A DNA stretch of 64,000 nt from positions 5,463,001 to 5,527,000 of the forward strand of contig NZ_JAUSVK010000001.1 of assembly GCF_030814655.1 (NCBI RefSeq). Reading direction: 5' to 3'. This stretch comes from Labrys monachus. Lineage in GTDB: Bacteria > Pseudomonadota > Alphaproteobacteria > Rhizobiales > Labraceae. Below are positions 1 to 7,917 of this stretch, one piece after another. The stretch's first letter is position 1; each line of letters starts with the position of its first letter. Under the pieces are notes generated by a model. It was not told the DNA's origin. It ran no database searches and worked only from the letters and a program-made list of their open reading frames with translations. Position numbers and translations under genes: made by a program.

Positions 1-1450
1 CCATCCCCATATATTCGTTGTTGAGGATGAAGATCTTCACCGGCAGGCGATACTGGACGGCCGTCGACATCTCCTGCAGCATCATCTGGATCGAGGCTTC
101 CCCGGCGATGTCGATCACCAGGGCATCGGGATGGGCGAGCTGGACGCCGACCGCTGCGGGAAAGCCGTAGCCCATGGTTCCGAGGCCGCCCGACGTCATC
201 CAGCGGTTCGGCTCGTCGAAATGGAAATGCTGGGCCGCCCACATCTGATGCTGGCCGACCTCGGTGGTGATGTAGACGTCGCGGCCTCTGGTCAGCTGAT
301 ACAGCCGTTCGATCGCATATTGCGGCTTGATGATCGTGTCCGAGGCGCCGAACGCGAGCGACTTGCGCTGCCGCCAGCCGTCGATCTCGCCCCACCAGCT
401 CTTCAGCGCCGCCTTGTCCACGGTCGGCTTCAGGGCGCGCCAGGCCGCGAGCATCTGCTCGAGCACATGCGCGCAATCGCCGACGATGCCGATGTCCACC
501 TTGACGTTCTTGTTGATCGAGGAGGGATCGATATCGACGTGGATCCTGCGGCTGTGGGGCGAAAAGGCGTCGATGCGCCCGGTGATGCGGTCGTCGAAGC
601 GGGCGCCGATATTGATCAGCACGTCGCAGTCGTGCATCGCCATATTGGCCTCGTAGGTCCCGTGCATGCCGAGCATGCCAAGCCATTGCGGATCGGCCGC
701 CGGAAAGGCGCCCAGCCCCATCAGCGTCGAGGTCACGGGATAGCCGGTCACCTTGGCGAGTTCGCGCAGCAGCGCCGAGGCGCGCGGGCCGGCATTGATG
801 ACGCCGCCGCCGGTGTAGAACACCGGCTTCTTGGCCCCGGCGATCAGCGCCACAGCGGCGGCGACCTTGTCGGGGTCGCCCTCGATGCGCGGACGATAGG
901 TCTTATGGACGTTCTCGGTCGGCTTGTAATACTCGCCGGCCTTGAACTGGATGTCCTTGGGGATGTCGACCAGCACCGGACCGGGGCGGCCCGACGAGGC
1001 GATGAGGAAGGCCTCGTGCAGGATGCGCGGCAGGTCCTCGATGCGCTTCACCAGGTAATTGTGCTTGGTGCAGTGGCGCGTGATGCCGACGGTGTCCGCC
1101 TCCTGGAAGGCGTCCGAGCCGATGAGATGGGTCGGCACCTGCCCGGTGATGCACACCAGCGGGATCGAATCCATCAGGGCGTCGGTCAGCCCGGTCACGG
1201 CGTTGGTGGCGCCGGGGCCGGAGGTCACCAGCACGCAGCCCACCTTCCCGGTCGAGCGGGCATAGCCTTCGGCGGCGTGCACGGCGCCCTGCTCGTGCCG
1301 GACGAGGATGTGGCGAAGCTTGTCCTGATGGAAGATCGCATCATAGATCGGCAGAACCGCGCCGCCGGGATAGCCGAAGAGGGTGTCCACGCCCTGATCG
1401 ATCAGGGCCTGGACCACCATTTCCGCGCCGGTCATTTGCTTCGTCGACAT
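1..1450 (-). CDS. ilvB: acetolactate synthase large subunit (3' end outside window)
   Basis: This gene encodes the ThDP-dependent catalytic subunit of acetohydroxyacid synthase, which condenses pyruvate with pyruvate or 2-ketobutyrate at the first common step of valine, leucine and isoleucine synthesis. My minus-strand translation begins MSTKQMTGAEMVVQALIDQG and runs open to the window edge, about 483 codons. Family blocks are visible in order: an N-terminal ThDP-binding domain with VRHEQGAVHAAEGYAR (glutamate of ThDP activation), TSGPGATN, the central FAD-type domain with DCDVLINIGARFDDR, and the start of the C-terminal ThDP domain with GGLGTMGYGFPAAVG. The chosen ATG has a GGA-rich ribosome site (GAGGAAAAGGCG). 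The C-terminus and any ilvN partner lie outside. The gene sits behind an attenuator described separately, so control by branched-chain amino acid supply is expected. Confidence 0.95.
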   Translation of the reverse strand, partial: MSTKQMTGAEMVVQALIDQGVDTLFGYPGGAVLPIYDAIFHQDKLRHILVRHEQGAVHAAEGYARSTGKVGCVLVTSGPGATNAVTGLTDALMDSIPLVCITGQVPTHLIGSDAFQEADTVGITRHCTKHNYLVKRIEDLPRILHEAFLIASSGRPGPVLVDIPKDIQFKAGEYYKPTENVHKTYRPRIEGDPDKVAAAVALIAGAKKPVFYTGGGVINAGPRASALLRELAKVTGYPVTSTLMGLGAFPAADPQWLGMLGMHGTYEANMAMHDCDVLINIGARFDDRITGRIDAFSPHSRRIHVDIDPSSINKNVKVDIGIVGDCAHVLEQMLAAWRALKPTVDKAALKSWWGEIDGWRQRKSLAFGASDTIIKPQYAIERLYQLTRGRDVYITTEVGQHQMWAAQHFHFDEPNRWMTSGGLGTMGYGFPAAVGVQLAHPDALVIDIAGEASIQMMLQEMSTAVQYRLPVKIFILNNEYMGM

Positions 1451-1506
1451 CGCCTTTTCCTCGGCTTTTTGGACTTGAGCTTCGTTCACTCGGAATTTCG
1501 GGCAAT

Positions 1507-1528
1507 AAAAAAGGCCCTCGAGGGGCCC
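1507..1528 (-). terminator. intrinsic terminator of the ilvB attenuator
   Basis: On the minus strand the sequence reads GGCCCCTCGAGGGCC followed by TTTTTT. The GGCCC and GGGCC arms form a 5-bp GC stem, with a uridine run directly after it. It ends about 57 nt before the ilvB start codon, so it would stop transcription before the gene. Confidence 0.8.
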
Positions 1529-1555
1529 ATGTGCGTCATCGTGGGAGTTTCGGGC

Positions 1556-1606
1556 CTATGCCCGCTCCACCGACGACGCCAAACCTACGATAAGGATGTT
1601 GCGCAA
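1556..1606 (-). CDS. ilvB leader peptide (16 aa)
   Basis: This short frame translates as MRNILIVGLASSVERA and stops at TAG. It starts with UUG, preceded 7 nt upstream by AGGAG (1614-1618), a near-ideal ribosome-binding site. Ile, Leu and Val make up 6 of 16 residues, clustered as ILIVGL. No ATG or GTG lies further upstream in this frame before a stop codon at 1640-1642. The composition, position between promoter and terminator, and overlap of the stop codon with the first hairpin are what an attenuator leader peptide requires. The UUG start is inferred from the Shine-Dalgarno spacing. Confidence 0.75.
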   Translation of the reverse strand: MRNILIVGLASSVERA

Positions 1607-1636
1607 GGAAGCGCTCCTATTTGCGAAAGTTACGGG

Positions 1637-1665
1637 GTTTTAGTGCTTCGACGTACACCGGTCAA
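1637..1665 (-). promoter_or_regulatory. candidate sigma-70 promoter for the ilvB leader
   Basis: On the minus strand, TTGACC (1665-1660) is followed after exactly 17 bp by TAAAAC (1642-1637). Transcription would start near 1630, about 12 nt before the leader-peptide ribosome site. Two imperfect hexamers with ideal spacing; the location just upstream of the attenuator supports it. Confidence 0.55.
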
Positions 1666-1721
1666 GCGCTGATTCCGCCGGCCGGCGAGAATCGGCGCAG
1701 GTTTCGCCATGCCCTCGTCGC

Positions 1722-2234
1722 CTATCGCCGCCTCTCCCACACCACGACCTCGAAGGCGGCATCGTCGCCTTCGCCGCGGGGATGGACGATGCGCGAGACC
1801 TCGCGCCACTCCTGATCGGAGACGGCCGGAAAAAACGCGTCGCCTTCGGCGTCGAGAGCCAGTTCCGTCAGGATGAGCCGGTCGGCCACGGGCATCGCCT
1901 GTCCGTAGACGGCCGCCCCCCCGGCGATGACGAGCGCGTCGGCGCCCATCTCCGCCGCGACCGCCCGGCCGCGCCGGAGGCCCTCTTCGAGGCTGGCCAC
2001 CGTCTCGACGCCCTCGGGCGCGAAATCGCGGTCATGGGTGACGACGATGGTCCTGCGGCCCGGCAGAGGGCGGCCGATCGATTCGTAGGTCTTCCGCCCC
2101 ATGAGCATCGGCTTGCCCATCGTCGCGGCCTTGAAATGCTTCATGTCCGAGCGCATGCGCCAGGGAAGACCGTTGCGGGCCCCGATGGCACGGTTTCGGG
2201 CCATCGCGGCCACCATGACGACGGCAATGCTCAT
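1722..2234 (-). CDS. dfrA: dihydrofolate reductase
   Basis: This 170-aa protein reduces dihydrofolate to tetrahydrofolate with NADPH, restoring the cofactor that thymidylate synthase oxidises. The length is normal for bacterial DHFR. Visible family features are the N-terminal strand MSIAVVMVAAMARNRAIG, the LPW-RMRSDMKHF block with the catalytic acidic residue at D30, the NADPH-binding MLMGRKTYESIG segment, and the GGAAVY glycine motif near residue 105. Its metabolic partner thyA lies on the same strand about 1.4 kb upstream, separated by an SPFH gene. A typical alphaproteobacterial arrangement has the two adjacent. I call the start at MSIAVV because it matches the family N-terminus. Confidence 0.95.
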   Translation of the reverse strand: MSIAVVMVAAMARNRAIGARNGLPWRMRSDMKHFKAATMGKPMLMGRKTYESIGRPLPGRRTIVVTHDRDFAPEGVETVASLEEGLRRGRAVAAEMGADALVIAGGAAVYGQAMPVADRLILTELALDAEGDAFFPAVSDQEWREVSRIVHPRGEGDDAAFEVVVWERRR

Positions 2235-2306
2235 CGAATGCTCCTCTTCCCCAGGACCGCAGACATCCTGCCCCTATGCGCTAAGGCAAGAGGAGGAGGC
2301 GCGATT

Positions 2307-2399
2307 TCGTCATACCCGGGCTTGTCCCGAGTATCCAGATTTCGTGCGGCATGACGGCTTGCGGCCCGGCTGGTTTGCCGGGACGAGCCCGGCAATGAC
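2307..2399. repeat. imperfect inverted repeat (REP/BIME-like)
   Basis: The left part reads GTCATACCCGGGCTTGTCCC. The right part, read on the opposite strand, is GTCATTGCCGGGCTCGTCCC. The pair forms a long imperfect inverted repeat in the 284-bp gap between dfrA and the SPFH gene. A degenerate second element with the same GTCAT/CCGG style lies at 43072-43190. Function unknown; it may be an extragenic palindromic repeat or help end transcription. No gene is seen in this gap. Confidence 0.5.
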
Positions 2400-2518
2400 A
2401 AATCCTGAACCCATTACGGGCCAAAATCGTCTCATCTTACCGCCTAGGGCATCCTGCCTGCACCTTCTGAACCGCCTGCGTTTCCAAGAACAGGGTGGAA
2501 GCCCGCTCTCCGGATTGG

Positions 2519-3541
2519 CTATTGCGCCTGTGCCGGCTTGAGCGCCTCCGGCGGCAGCACGACGACGGGCGTGGCGCCCTGCCCTCCGGCACCGCCCAGT
2601 TGCACGTTCGGCACCTCGCCGCGCCAGTTCTTGGCGGATTCGGCCCGGAGAATATCGGCATAGGCCTGCGACGAGCCGGCAGCCTTCGCCTTGATCGAGA
2701 TGACCTCCGCTTCCGCCGCGCCGACCTCCTTCTTCGCCGTCGCCTCCGCCTCGGCCCGCTTGGCGACGTCGTAGGCTGCGGCGTCGGCGGCGAGGCGGAC
2801 GGACTGTGCCCGCGCCTCGGCCTCGGCGATGGCGACGCGCTTCTGGCCGTCGGCGCTGGCCGCGGCGGCGTCGGCCTCGCCCTTGGCGACGGCGACCGCC
2901 TGCTCCGCCTCGGTCTGCTTGACCTTCAGGATATTGACGGCGGCGAGCTGCTGGTTGCGCGTCTGCACGGTGATCTGGATGTTGCGCTCGAAATTCTCGT
3001 CATATTTGATCTGGGTGATCTGGATGTCCTCGACCTTCACCCCGAACATCTCGGCCGCCTGCGCCTGGATGGCGGTGAGGATGGAGTTCTCCAGCCCCTT
3101 CTTCTTGTCGGCGATCTCGAGCGCGTTGACCTGGCCGAACACGTCGAGCGTGCGGCTCTGCACGAAGGGAATGACCTTCTCGCTCACCGTGCCCCCACCC
3201 ATGTCACCGACCTGGAACAGCGCCCTCAACGGGTCGGAGAAGTGATAGGTCAGGCTCATGTCGATCGAGACGAACTGGTTGTCGATCGTCTTGACGTGGA
3301 TTTCCGGGATCGGGATCTTCTCGATCGACGTGCGGATGGTGTGCACGCTGTCGACCGCGGGCAGCTTGAAATGCAGGCCGGGCTGCACCGGCTCGTCGCT
3401 GACGAGGCGCCCGAAGCGCAGCACCGCGCCGACTTCGTTCTGGTTGACGGTGAAATAGGATGACAGCCCCAGATAGACGAGCACCACCAGCCCGACGAGC
3501 AGGACGATGTTCGATTTCAGTTTCTCGAGAAGGACGTTCAT
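2519..3541 (-). CDS. SPFH/band-7 family membrane protein (prohibitin/HflC-like)
   Basis: This roughly 340-aa protein has one N-terminal membrane anchor (about residues 8-28), then a band-7 domain beginning SSYFTVNQNEVGAVLRFG. It continues with an alanine/glutamate-rich coiled coil (AEAEARAQSVRLAADAAAYD region) and a disordered Pro/Gln tail. Members form ring or cage oligomers at the inner membrane and often control FtsH-type proteolysis. It lies between thyA and dfrA, 3 kb from the true hflK-hflC pair, so the window holds three SPFH genes. The start is uncertain: I prefer the ATG at 3541, just before the anchor; a GTG at 3574 would add 11 residues. Exact partner and role cannot be read from the sequence. 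Confidence 0.85.
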   Translation of the reverse strand: MNVLLEKLKSNIVLLVGLVVLVYLGLSSYFTVNQNEVGAVLRFGRLVSDEPVQPGLHFKLPAVDSVHTIRTSIEKIPIPEIHVKTIDNQFVSIDMSLTYHFSDPLRALFQVGDMGGGTVSEKVIPFVQSRTLDVFGQVNALEIADKKKGLENSILTAIQAQAAEMFGVKVEDIQITQIKYDENFERNIQITVQTRNQQLAAVNILKVKQTEAEQAVAVAKGEADAAAASADGQKRVAIAEAEARAQSVRLAADAAAYDVAKRAEAEATAKKEVGAAEAEVISIKAKAAGSSQAYADILRAESAKNWRGEVPNVQLGGAGGQGATPVVVLPPEALKPAQAQ

Positions 3542-3634
3542 GATGACCCCGATCCGCAATTGCGCTGGGTCCACCCCAGACGATCACGCAATCCCCGTCC
3601 GTGCCCCTCCGCACGGCGCTGCTGCTATCGCTCG

Positions 3635-4588
3635 TCAGACCGCGATGGGCGCAGCGATCGAGGCGTGCGGCTCGTATCCTTCGATGAGGAAATCCTCGAA
3701 GCGGTAGTCGAGGATCGAGGCCGGGCGCCGGGCGAAACGCAGCGTCGGCCAGGCTCGCGGCGCGCGGCTGAGCTGCTCGGCGACGAGGCCGGCGTGGTTC
3801 TCGTAGACATGGACGTCACCGCCGAACCAGACGAACTCCCCCGGTTCGAGGTCGCATTGCTGGGCCAGCATGCGGATGAGGAGCGCAGCGGTCACGAGGT
3901 TGTAGGGAACGCCCAGGCCGACGTCGCAGCTGCGCTGATGCAGGAGGCCCGAAAGCCGTCCGTCGGCGACGAAATACTGGTAGGTGGTGTGGCAGGGCGG
4001 CAGCGCCATGCTGTCGAGCTCGGCGACGTTCCATCCGGTGAACATCAGGCGGCGCGACGACGGATTGGTCCTGATGTCCCGCACGAGCCTGGCGATCTGG
4101 TCGATGCCCTGGGCATCGCGGCGATACAGCGTCTCCCCGCCGGCCGCATCGGTCGGCACGAAAAGCGGCCAATGGCGCCATTGCGCACCATAGACCGGGC
4201 CGAGATCACCCCATCGCCGCGCGAACGCCTCGTCCCCGACGATACGGGCCTCAAAGTCCTGCTGGGTGATCTCCTCGCCCGTCTCGCGCCGATATTTGGC
4301 CAGCGGCCAGTCGCTCCAGATCGTCACCCCCGCCTGCAGCAGCGGTCGGATATTCGTCTCGCCGGTGAGGAACCACAGCAATTCACGGACGATCGTCTTC
4401 CATGACACGCGCTTGGTGGTCAGCAGCGGAAGGGTGCCGTCCGAGAGGTCAACACGGATGGTCTGCCCGAAAAGCGCGCGCGTGCCGACGCCGGTGCGAT
4501 CCCGGCGCGGCGATCCCTCGCGCCAGACCCGATCGAGCAGGTCGAGATATTGCTGTTCGGGGTGCGGCCGGTGAGAACGATCAAGCAT
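3635..4588 (-). CDS. thyA: thymidylate synthase (ThyA type)
   Basis: This enzyme methylates dUMP to dTMP using methylene-tetrahydrofolate. At 317 aa it is longer than the 264-aa Escherichia coli form. It matches the long form with an extra segment around residues 90-140 (the KYRRETGEEITQQDFE region). The nucleophilic cysteine is about C199 in MALPPCHTTYQYF, followed by the phosphate-binding QRSCDVGLGVPYN block. Near the C-terminus VPDPVYENH-type residues appear as GGDVHVYENHAGLV. The C-terminal residues IAAPIAV fit the family ending. dfrA downstream on the same strand recycles its folate product. Confidence 0.97.
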   Translation of the reverse strand: MLDRSHRPHPEQQYLDLLDRVWREGSPRRDRTGVGTRALFGQTIRVDLSDGTLPLLTTKRVSWKTIVRELLWFLTGETNIRPLLQAGVTIWSDWPLAKYRRETGEEITQQDFEARIVGDEAFARRWGDLGPVYGAQWRHWPLFVPTDAAGGETLYRRDAQGIDQIARLVRDIRTNPSSRRLMFTGWNVAELDSMALPPCHTTYQYFVADGRLSGLLHQRSCDVGLGVPYNLVTAALLIRMLAQQCDLEPGEFVWFGGDVHVYENHAGLVAEQLSRAPRAWPTLRFARRPASILDYRFEDFLIEGYEPHASIAAPIAV

Positions 4589-4677
4589 AAGTCCTTATAC
4601 CCCCGGCGAGGCGATTCCGCGACGGCGGACAAGGCTTCGTCCACGGATGAATGATTCCCAGCCATCGAGCCTCCTCG

Positions 4678-5589
4678 TCAGCCGCCGGGATGAAACCTAT
4701 CGATCCCATAGCCCTGCGCATAGAGCAATGCCGTCAGGTCGCCGTGATCGATACGCATGCGGGCGGCGGCGGCGACCGCCGGCTTGGCATGGAAGGCGAC
4801 GCCGAGGCCCGCTTCGCCCAGCATGGCGAGGTCATTGGCCCCGTCCCCCACCGCCAGCGTGTCGGAAACCGCCAGGCCACCCGCCTGCCGGAGCCTGCGC
4901 AGATTGGCGAGCTTGGCCTCCCGCCCCAGGATCGGCTCCGCGACCTTGCCGGTCAGCACGCCATCTTTCGTCAGCAGGATGTTGGCGTGGTGCTCGTCGA
5001 AGCCGAGCATCGCGGCGATCCTCGCGGTGAACAGCGTGAAGCCGCCCGAGACCAGCGCGGTGTGGGCGCCGTTGGCACGCATGGTCCTGACGAGGTCCGG
5101 CCCGCCCGTCGTCAATGTGAGGCGGCTGCGCACGACCTCGTCGACGACCGCTTCCGGCAGGCCTTCGAGCAGCGCGACCCGCTCGCGCAAGGCGGGCTCG
5201 AAGGCGATCTCGCCGCGCATGGCCCGCTCCGTGATCTCCGCGACTCGGGCCTTGGCGCCGACGAAATCCGCGAGTTCATCGATGCATTCCTGGCCGATCA
5301 TGGTCGAATCCATGTCGGCGAGGAAAAGATGCTTGCGCCGTCCTGCCGCTTCCTGCACCACCAGATCGATGGGCAGGCCGTCCAGCGCCTCGCGCAGGCG
5401 CGCCTCGATCAGCTTCGCGTCGATCGTCTCGGGAGCCGCATCGGCAGTGAAGGGTATATCGACGGCGATGCCGGGAGCGAGCACCGTCGCGCCCTGCGGC
5501 GCCAGCAGCGCCGCCCGGGCGCGAGCGAGCACCTCCTCGTTCAAGGCGGGCCTGGCAGGGTGGGTGATGAGCGTAGCGACGAGCGACAT
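4678..5589 (-). CDS. serB: phosphoserine phosphatase
   Basis: This 303-aa haloacid-dehalogenase-family enzyme performs the last step of serine synthesis, removing phosphate from O-phosphoserine. The N-terminal third ([17 protein letters not shown]) resembles the regulatory domain common in rhizobial SerB. The catalytic motif is [13 protein letters not shown] with the aspartates at about D92 and D94. The [15 protein letters not shown] block supplies the HAD motif II serine, and [21 protein letters not shown] is motif III/IV. The reading frame stays open far upstream, antisense to miaA, but family alignment and the MSLVATL start fix the N-terminus at 5589. That leaves only 3 bp between this start codon and that of divergent miaA. 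Confidence 0.95.
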   Translation of the reverse strand: MSLVATLITHPARPALNEEVLARARAALLAPQGATVLAPGIAVDIPFTADAAPETIDAKLIEARLREALDGLPIDLVVQEAAGRRKHLFLADMDSTMIGQECIDELADFVGAKARVAEITERAMRGEIAFEPALRERVALLEGLPEAVVDEVVRSRLTLTTGGPDLVRTMRANGAHTALVSGGFTLFTARIAAMLGFDEHHANILLTKDGVLTGKVAEPILGREAKLANLRRLRQAGGLAVSDTLAVGDGANDLAMLGEAGLGVAFHAKPAVAAAARMRIDHGDLTALLYAQGYGIDRFHPGG

Positions 5590-5592
5590 GCG

Positions 5593-6525
5593 ATGACAGC
5601 CGGGCGAATGGATGCGGTGCTTCTGGCAGGTCCGACGGCGAGCGGCAAGTCCGCGCTCGCCCTGGCGCTGGCCGAACGCTTCGGCGGCGCCATCGTCAAT
5701 GCCGATTCCATGCAGGTCTACCGCGATCTCGCCGTGCTGAGCGCGCGGCCGGACCCAGGCGAAACCGCGCGCGCGCCGCACCATCTCTATGGCCATGTCG
5801 ACGGCGCCGCGAACTATTCGGTCGGACGGTGGCGCGAGGATGCGGCCCTCTGCCTCCAGGCCGTCGCAGGAGAGCGCCTCCTGCCGATCGTCACGGGAGG
5901 AACCGGCCTTTATTTCAAGGCGCTGGAGCGCGGCCTCGCCGAGATGCCCGCCGTGCCGGCCGCGGTGCGCGACGACATCCGCCTGCGGGCCGAGCCCCTG
6001 GAGACGCCGGCGCTGCATGCCTGGCTGGCCGCCGTGGACGGGGAGACTGCCGCGCGCCTGCGGCCGAGCGACCGGCAGCGCCTGATCCGGGCCCTGGAGA
6101 TCTTCGCCGCCACCGGCCGCCCGCTTTCGGCCTGGCAGCGCGAGCCGCATTCGGCGCCCCTCCTCGATCCCGCGCGCTGCCTGCGCATCTTCATCGCCCC
6201 CGACCGGGCCGAGCTCTACGGCCGGATCGACCGGCGCTTCGAGCAGATGATGTCGCGCGGCGCGCTGGAAGAAGTCCGGGCGCTGGCAGCCCGCGGCCTC
6301 GATCCGGCCTTGCCGGTGATGCGGGCGCACGGCGTGCCGGGCCTCATCCGGCATGTCAGGGGCGAGATCGGGCTTGCCGAGGCCGTCGCCGGCGCCAAGG
6401 CCGATACCCGGCACTATGCCAAGCGCCAGTTCACATGGTTTCGCCACCAGATGCCCGGCTGGCGCTTCGTTCCGCCCGGCGAAGCCTTCGACCTGGCCGC
6501 CGCCGCCCTGATGAACGAAATTTAA
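5593..6525 (+). CDS. miaA: tRNA dimethylallyltransferase
   Basis: This 310-aa enzyme transfers the dimethylallyl group to N6 of A37 in tRNAs reading codons that start with U. The P-loop AGPTASGKS spans about residues 12-20, followed by the substrate-recognition block [12 protein letters not shown] and the [10 protein letters not shown] motif. The C-terminus carries [16 protein letters not shown], the conserved tRNA-binding end. The ATG at 5593 gives an N-terminus of six residues before the first strand; an internal ATG (M6) is an alternative. The gene starts 3 bp from serB on the other strand, so its promoter and ribosome site must lie inside the serB 5' coding region. Confidence 0.95.
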   Translation: MTAGRMDAVLLAGPTASGKSALALALAERFGGAIVNADSMQVYRDLAVLSARPDPGETARAPHHLYGHVDGAANYSVGRWREDAALCLQAVAGERLLPIVTGGTGLYFKALERGLAEMPAVPAAVRDDIRLRAEPLETPALHAWLAAVDGETAARLRPSDRQRLIRALEIFAATGRPLSAWQREPHSAPLLDPARCLRIFIAPDRAELYGRIDRRFEQMMSRGALEEVRALAARGLDPALPVMRAHGVPGLIRHVRGEIGLAEAVAGAKADTRHYAKRQFTWFRHQMPGWRFVPPGEAFDLAAAALMNEI

Positions 6526-6686
6526 CATGCCGGCGGCAGGCTCTCGAAAGCGAGCGGGCTCGCCCTTCTTTGCACAACGATATCAGGCATATGATGGCCG
6601 CACACGCTATGCTGGCAAGGGGCACGCTTGCCCGGAACGATGCGGATGGGAGGGCCCGGCGCTGCATCGCCCGGGCCGGTTTCGGA

Positions 6687-6714
6687 TTGATCGAAGGGGC
6701 TGCGTTCCTATATG
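6687..6714 (+). promoter_or_regulatory. candidate promoter for hflK-hflC
   Basis: TTGATC (6687-6692) is followed after 16 bp by TATATG (6709-6714), about 80 bp before the hflK start. The hexamers resemble a housekeeping promoter but were found by eye. The rest of the 267-bp gap after miaA shows no gene. Confidence 0.35.
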
Positions 6715-6792
6715 CAGCGTCTTCATGAACCCGGTCTGTCCCGCGGATCGGGATTTCGTTCGTCCAGCGGACGATCATTAAAGGACGCAGAC

Positions 6793-7917
6793 ATGCCTTG
6801 GAGTAACCAGAGCGGCGGCGGTGGCCCCTGGGGTAGCGGCGGCGGTGGCGGCAACGGCAATGGAAACGGCCGTGGCCCCTGGGGCGGCGGCCCCTCCGGC
6901 GGCTCCCAGCCTCCGGACCTGGAAGACTGGCTGCGCCGCAGCAAGGACGGCCTGAGGAATTTTCAGGGCGGCGGCGGTTTCACGCCGCGCAACATCCTGG
7001 TCGGCATCGTCGTCCTCGTCGGCATCTGGCTGCTGACCGGCTTCTACCGCGTCCAGCCCAACGAGGTCGGCCTCAACCTCGTCTTCGGCAAGTTCACCTC
7101 GGTCAGTCCGCCGGGCCTGCGCTACAATATCCCCTATCCGATCGGCACGGTGGAAAAGCCCACGGTCACGACGGTCGAGACCATCAATGTCGGCACCCGC
7201 AGCGACACCGACAGCAATGAGGAGATGCTGACAGGCGACGAGAACATCGTCGATATCGGCTTCACCGTGCAGTGGCAGATCAACCCGGCCGCGCCGCAGG
7301 ATTACCAGTTCAATCTGTCGGATCCCAAGGGAACCATCCGGGCCGTGGCCGAGAGCGCGATGCGCGAGGCCATCGGCGAGCGGACGATCTCGCCCATCCT
7401 GACGGGCGACCGCCAGGCGATCGAGCAGCAGGTCCAGGAGGAAATGCAGAAGGCGCTCGACAGCTACAAGGCCGGCGTGATCGTGCGCCTGGTGCAGCTG
7501 CAGAACGTCGATCCGCCCCCGCAGGTCATCGATGCCTTCCGCGACGTGCAGGCGGCCCGCGCCGACCAGGAGAACACCATCAACCAGGCCCAAGTCTACG
7601 CGAACAAGGTGATCCCCGAAGCGATCGGCAGGGCGGCCGGCATCACCCAGGCGGCGGAAGCCTATCGCGCCCAGACTGTCGCCGAGGCGACCGGCGAGGC
7701 GACCCGCTTCAACGAGGTCTATGCTGCCTATCAGAAGTCCCCCGCCGTCACGCGCGAGCGGATGTATCTGGAAGCCATGACCACCGTCCTCTCGGGCGCC
7801 ACCAAGGTGATCGCCGACAATAAGAATCAGGGCCAGGGCGTGGTGCCCTATCTTCCCCTCGGCCAGATGCTCAAGCCTGCGCCGGCTCCGCAGCCCCAGC
7901 AGGGAGCGACGCCATGA
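6793..7917 (+). CDS. hflK: FtsH protease modulator HflK
   Basis: This 374-aa SPFH protein forms, with HflC, the membrane complex that surrounds and controls the FtsH protease. An unusually Gly/Asn/Trp-rich N-terminal tail (about residues 1-60) is followed by one membrane segment (ILVGIVVLVGIWLLTGF) and a band-7 domain starting YRVQPNEVGLNLVFGKF. The C-terminal half is helical with the typical RADQENTINQAQVYANKVIPEA stretch, and the tail is Pro/Gln-rich. The start is the ATG at 6793, preceded by AAAGGA; a longer frame from 6712 lacks a ribosome site. It overlaps hflC by four bases (ATGA), so the two are translationally coupled. Confidence 0.95.
   Translation: MPWSNQSGGGGPWGSGGGGGNGNGNGRGPWGGGPSGGSQPPDLEDWLRRSKDGLRNFQGGGGFTPRNILVGIVVLVGIWLLTGFYRVQPNEVGLNLVFGKFTSVSPPGLRYNIPYPIGTVEKPTVTTVETINVGTRSDTDSNEEMLTGDENIVDIGFTVQWQINPAAPQDYQFNLSDPKGTIRAVAESAMREAIGERTISPILTGDRQAIEQQVQEEMQKALDSYKAGVIVRLVQLQNVDPPPQVIDAFRDVQAARADQENTINQAQVYANKVIPEAIGRAAGITQAAEAYRAQTVAEATGEATRFNEVYAAYQKSPAVTRERMYLEAMTTVLSGATKVIADNKNQGQGVVPYLPLGQMLKPAPAPQPQQGATP

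Larger units (their letters stand above)
1505..1630 (-). promoter_or_regulatory. ilvB transcription attenuator leader
   Basis: This untranslated leader precedes ilvB and holds all parts of a classical amino-acid attenuator. A short reading frame (1556-1606) carries Ile, Leu, Ile, Val, Leu and Val codons. Its stop codon lies in the loop of a hairpin formed by CGGGC and GCCCG (1560-1564 and 1551-1555). The downstream half of that hairpin, read as GGCCC, can instead pair with GGGCC at 1524-1528. That segment is also the upstream arm of a terminator hairpin followed by six U residues. The three pairings (1:2, 2:3, 3:4) are mutually exclusive by inspection. Ribosome stalling at the branched-chain codons would favour the antiterminator. 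The mechanism is established for amino-acid operons generally; its use here is inferred and I did no folding calculation. Confidence 0.8.

Noticed and set aside
4651-5592. N-terminal extension of about 310 codons on miaA
   Set aside because: That part is antisense to serB and has no homology-like pattern; MiaA begins a few residues before its P-loop.
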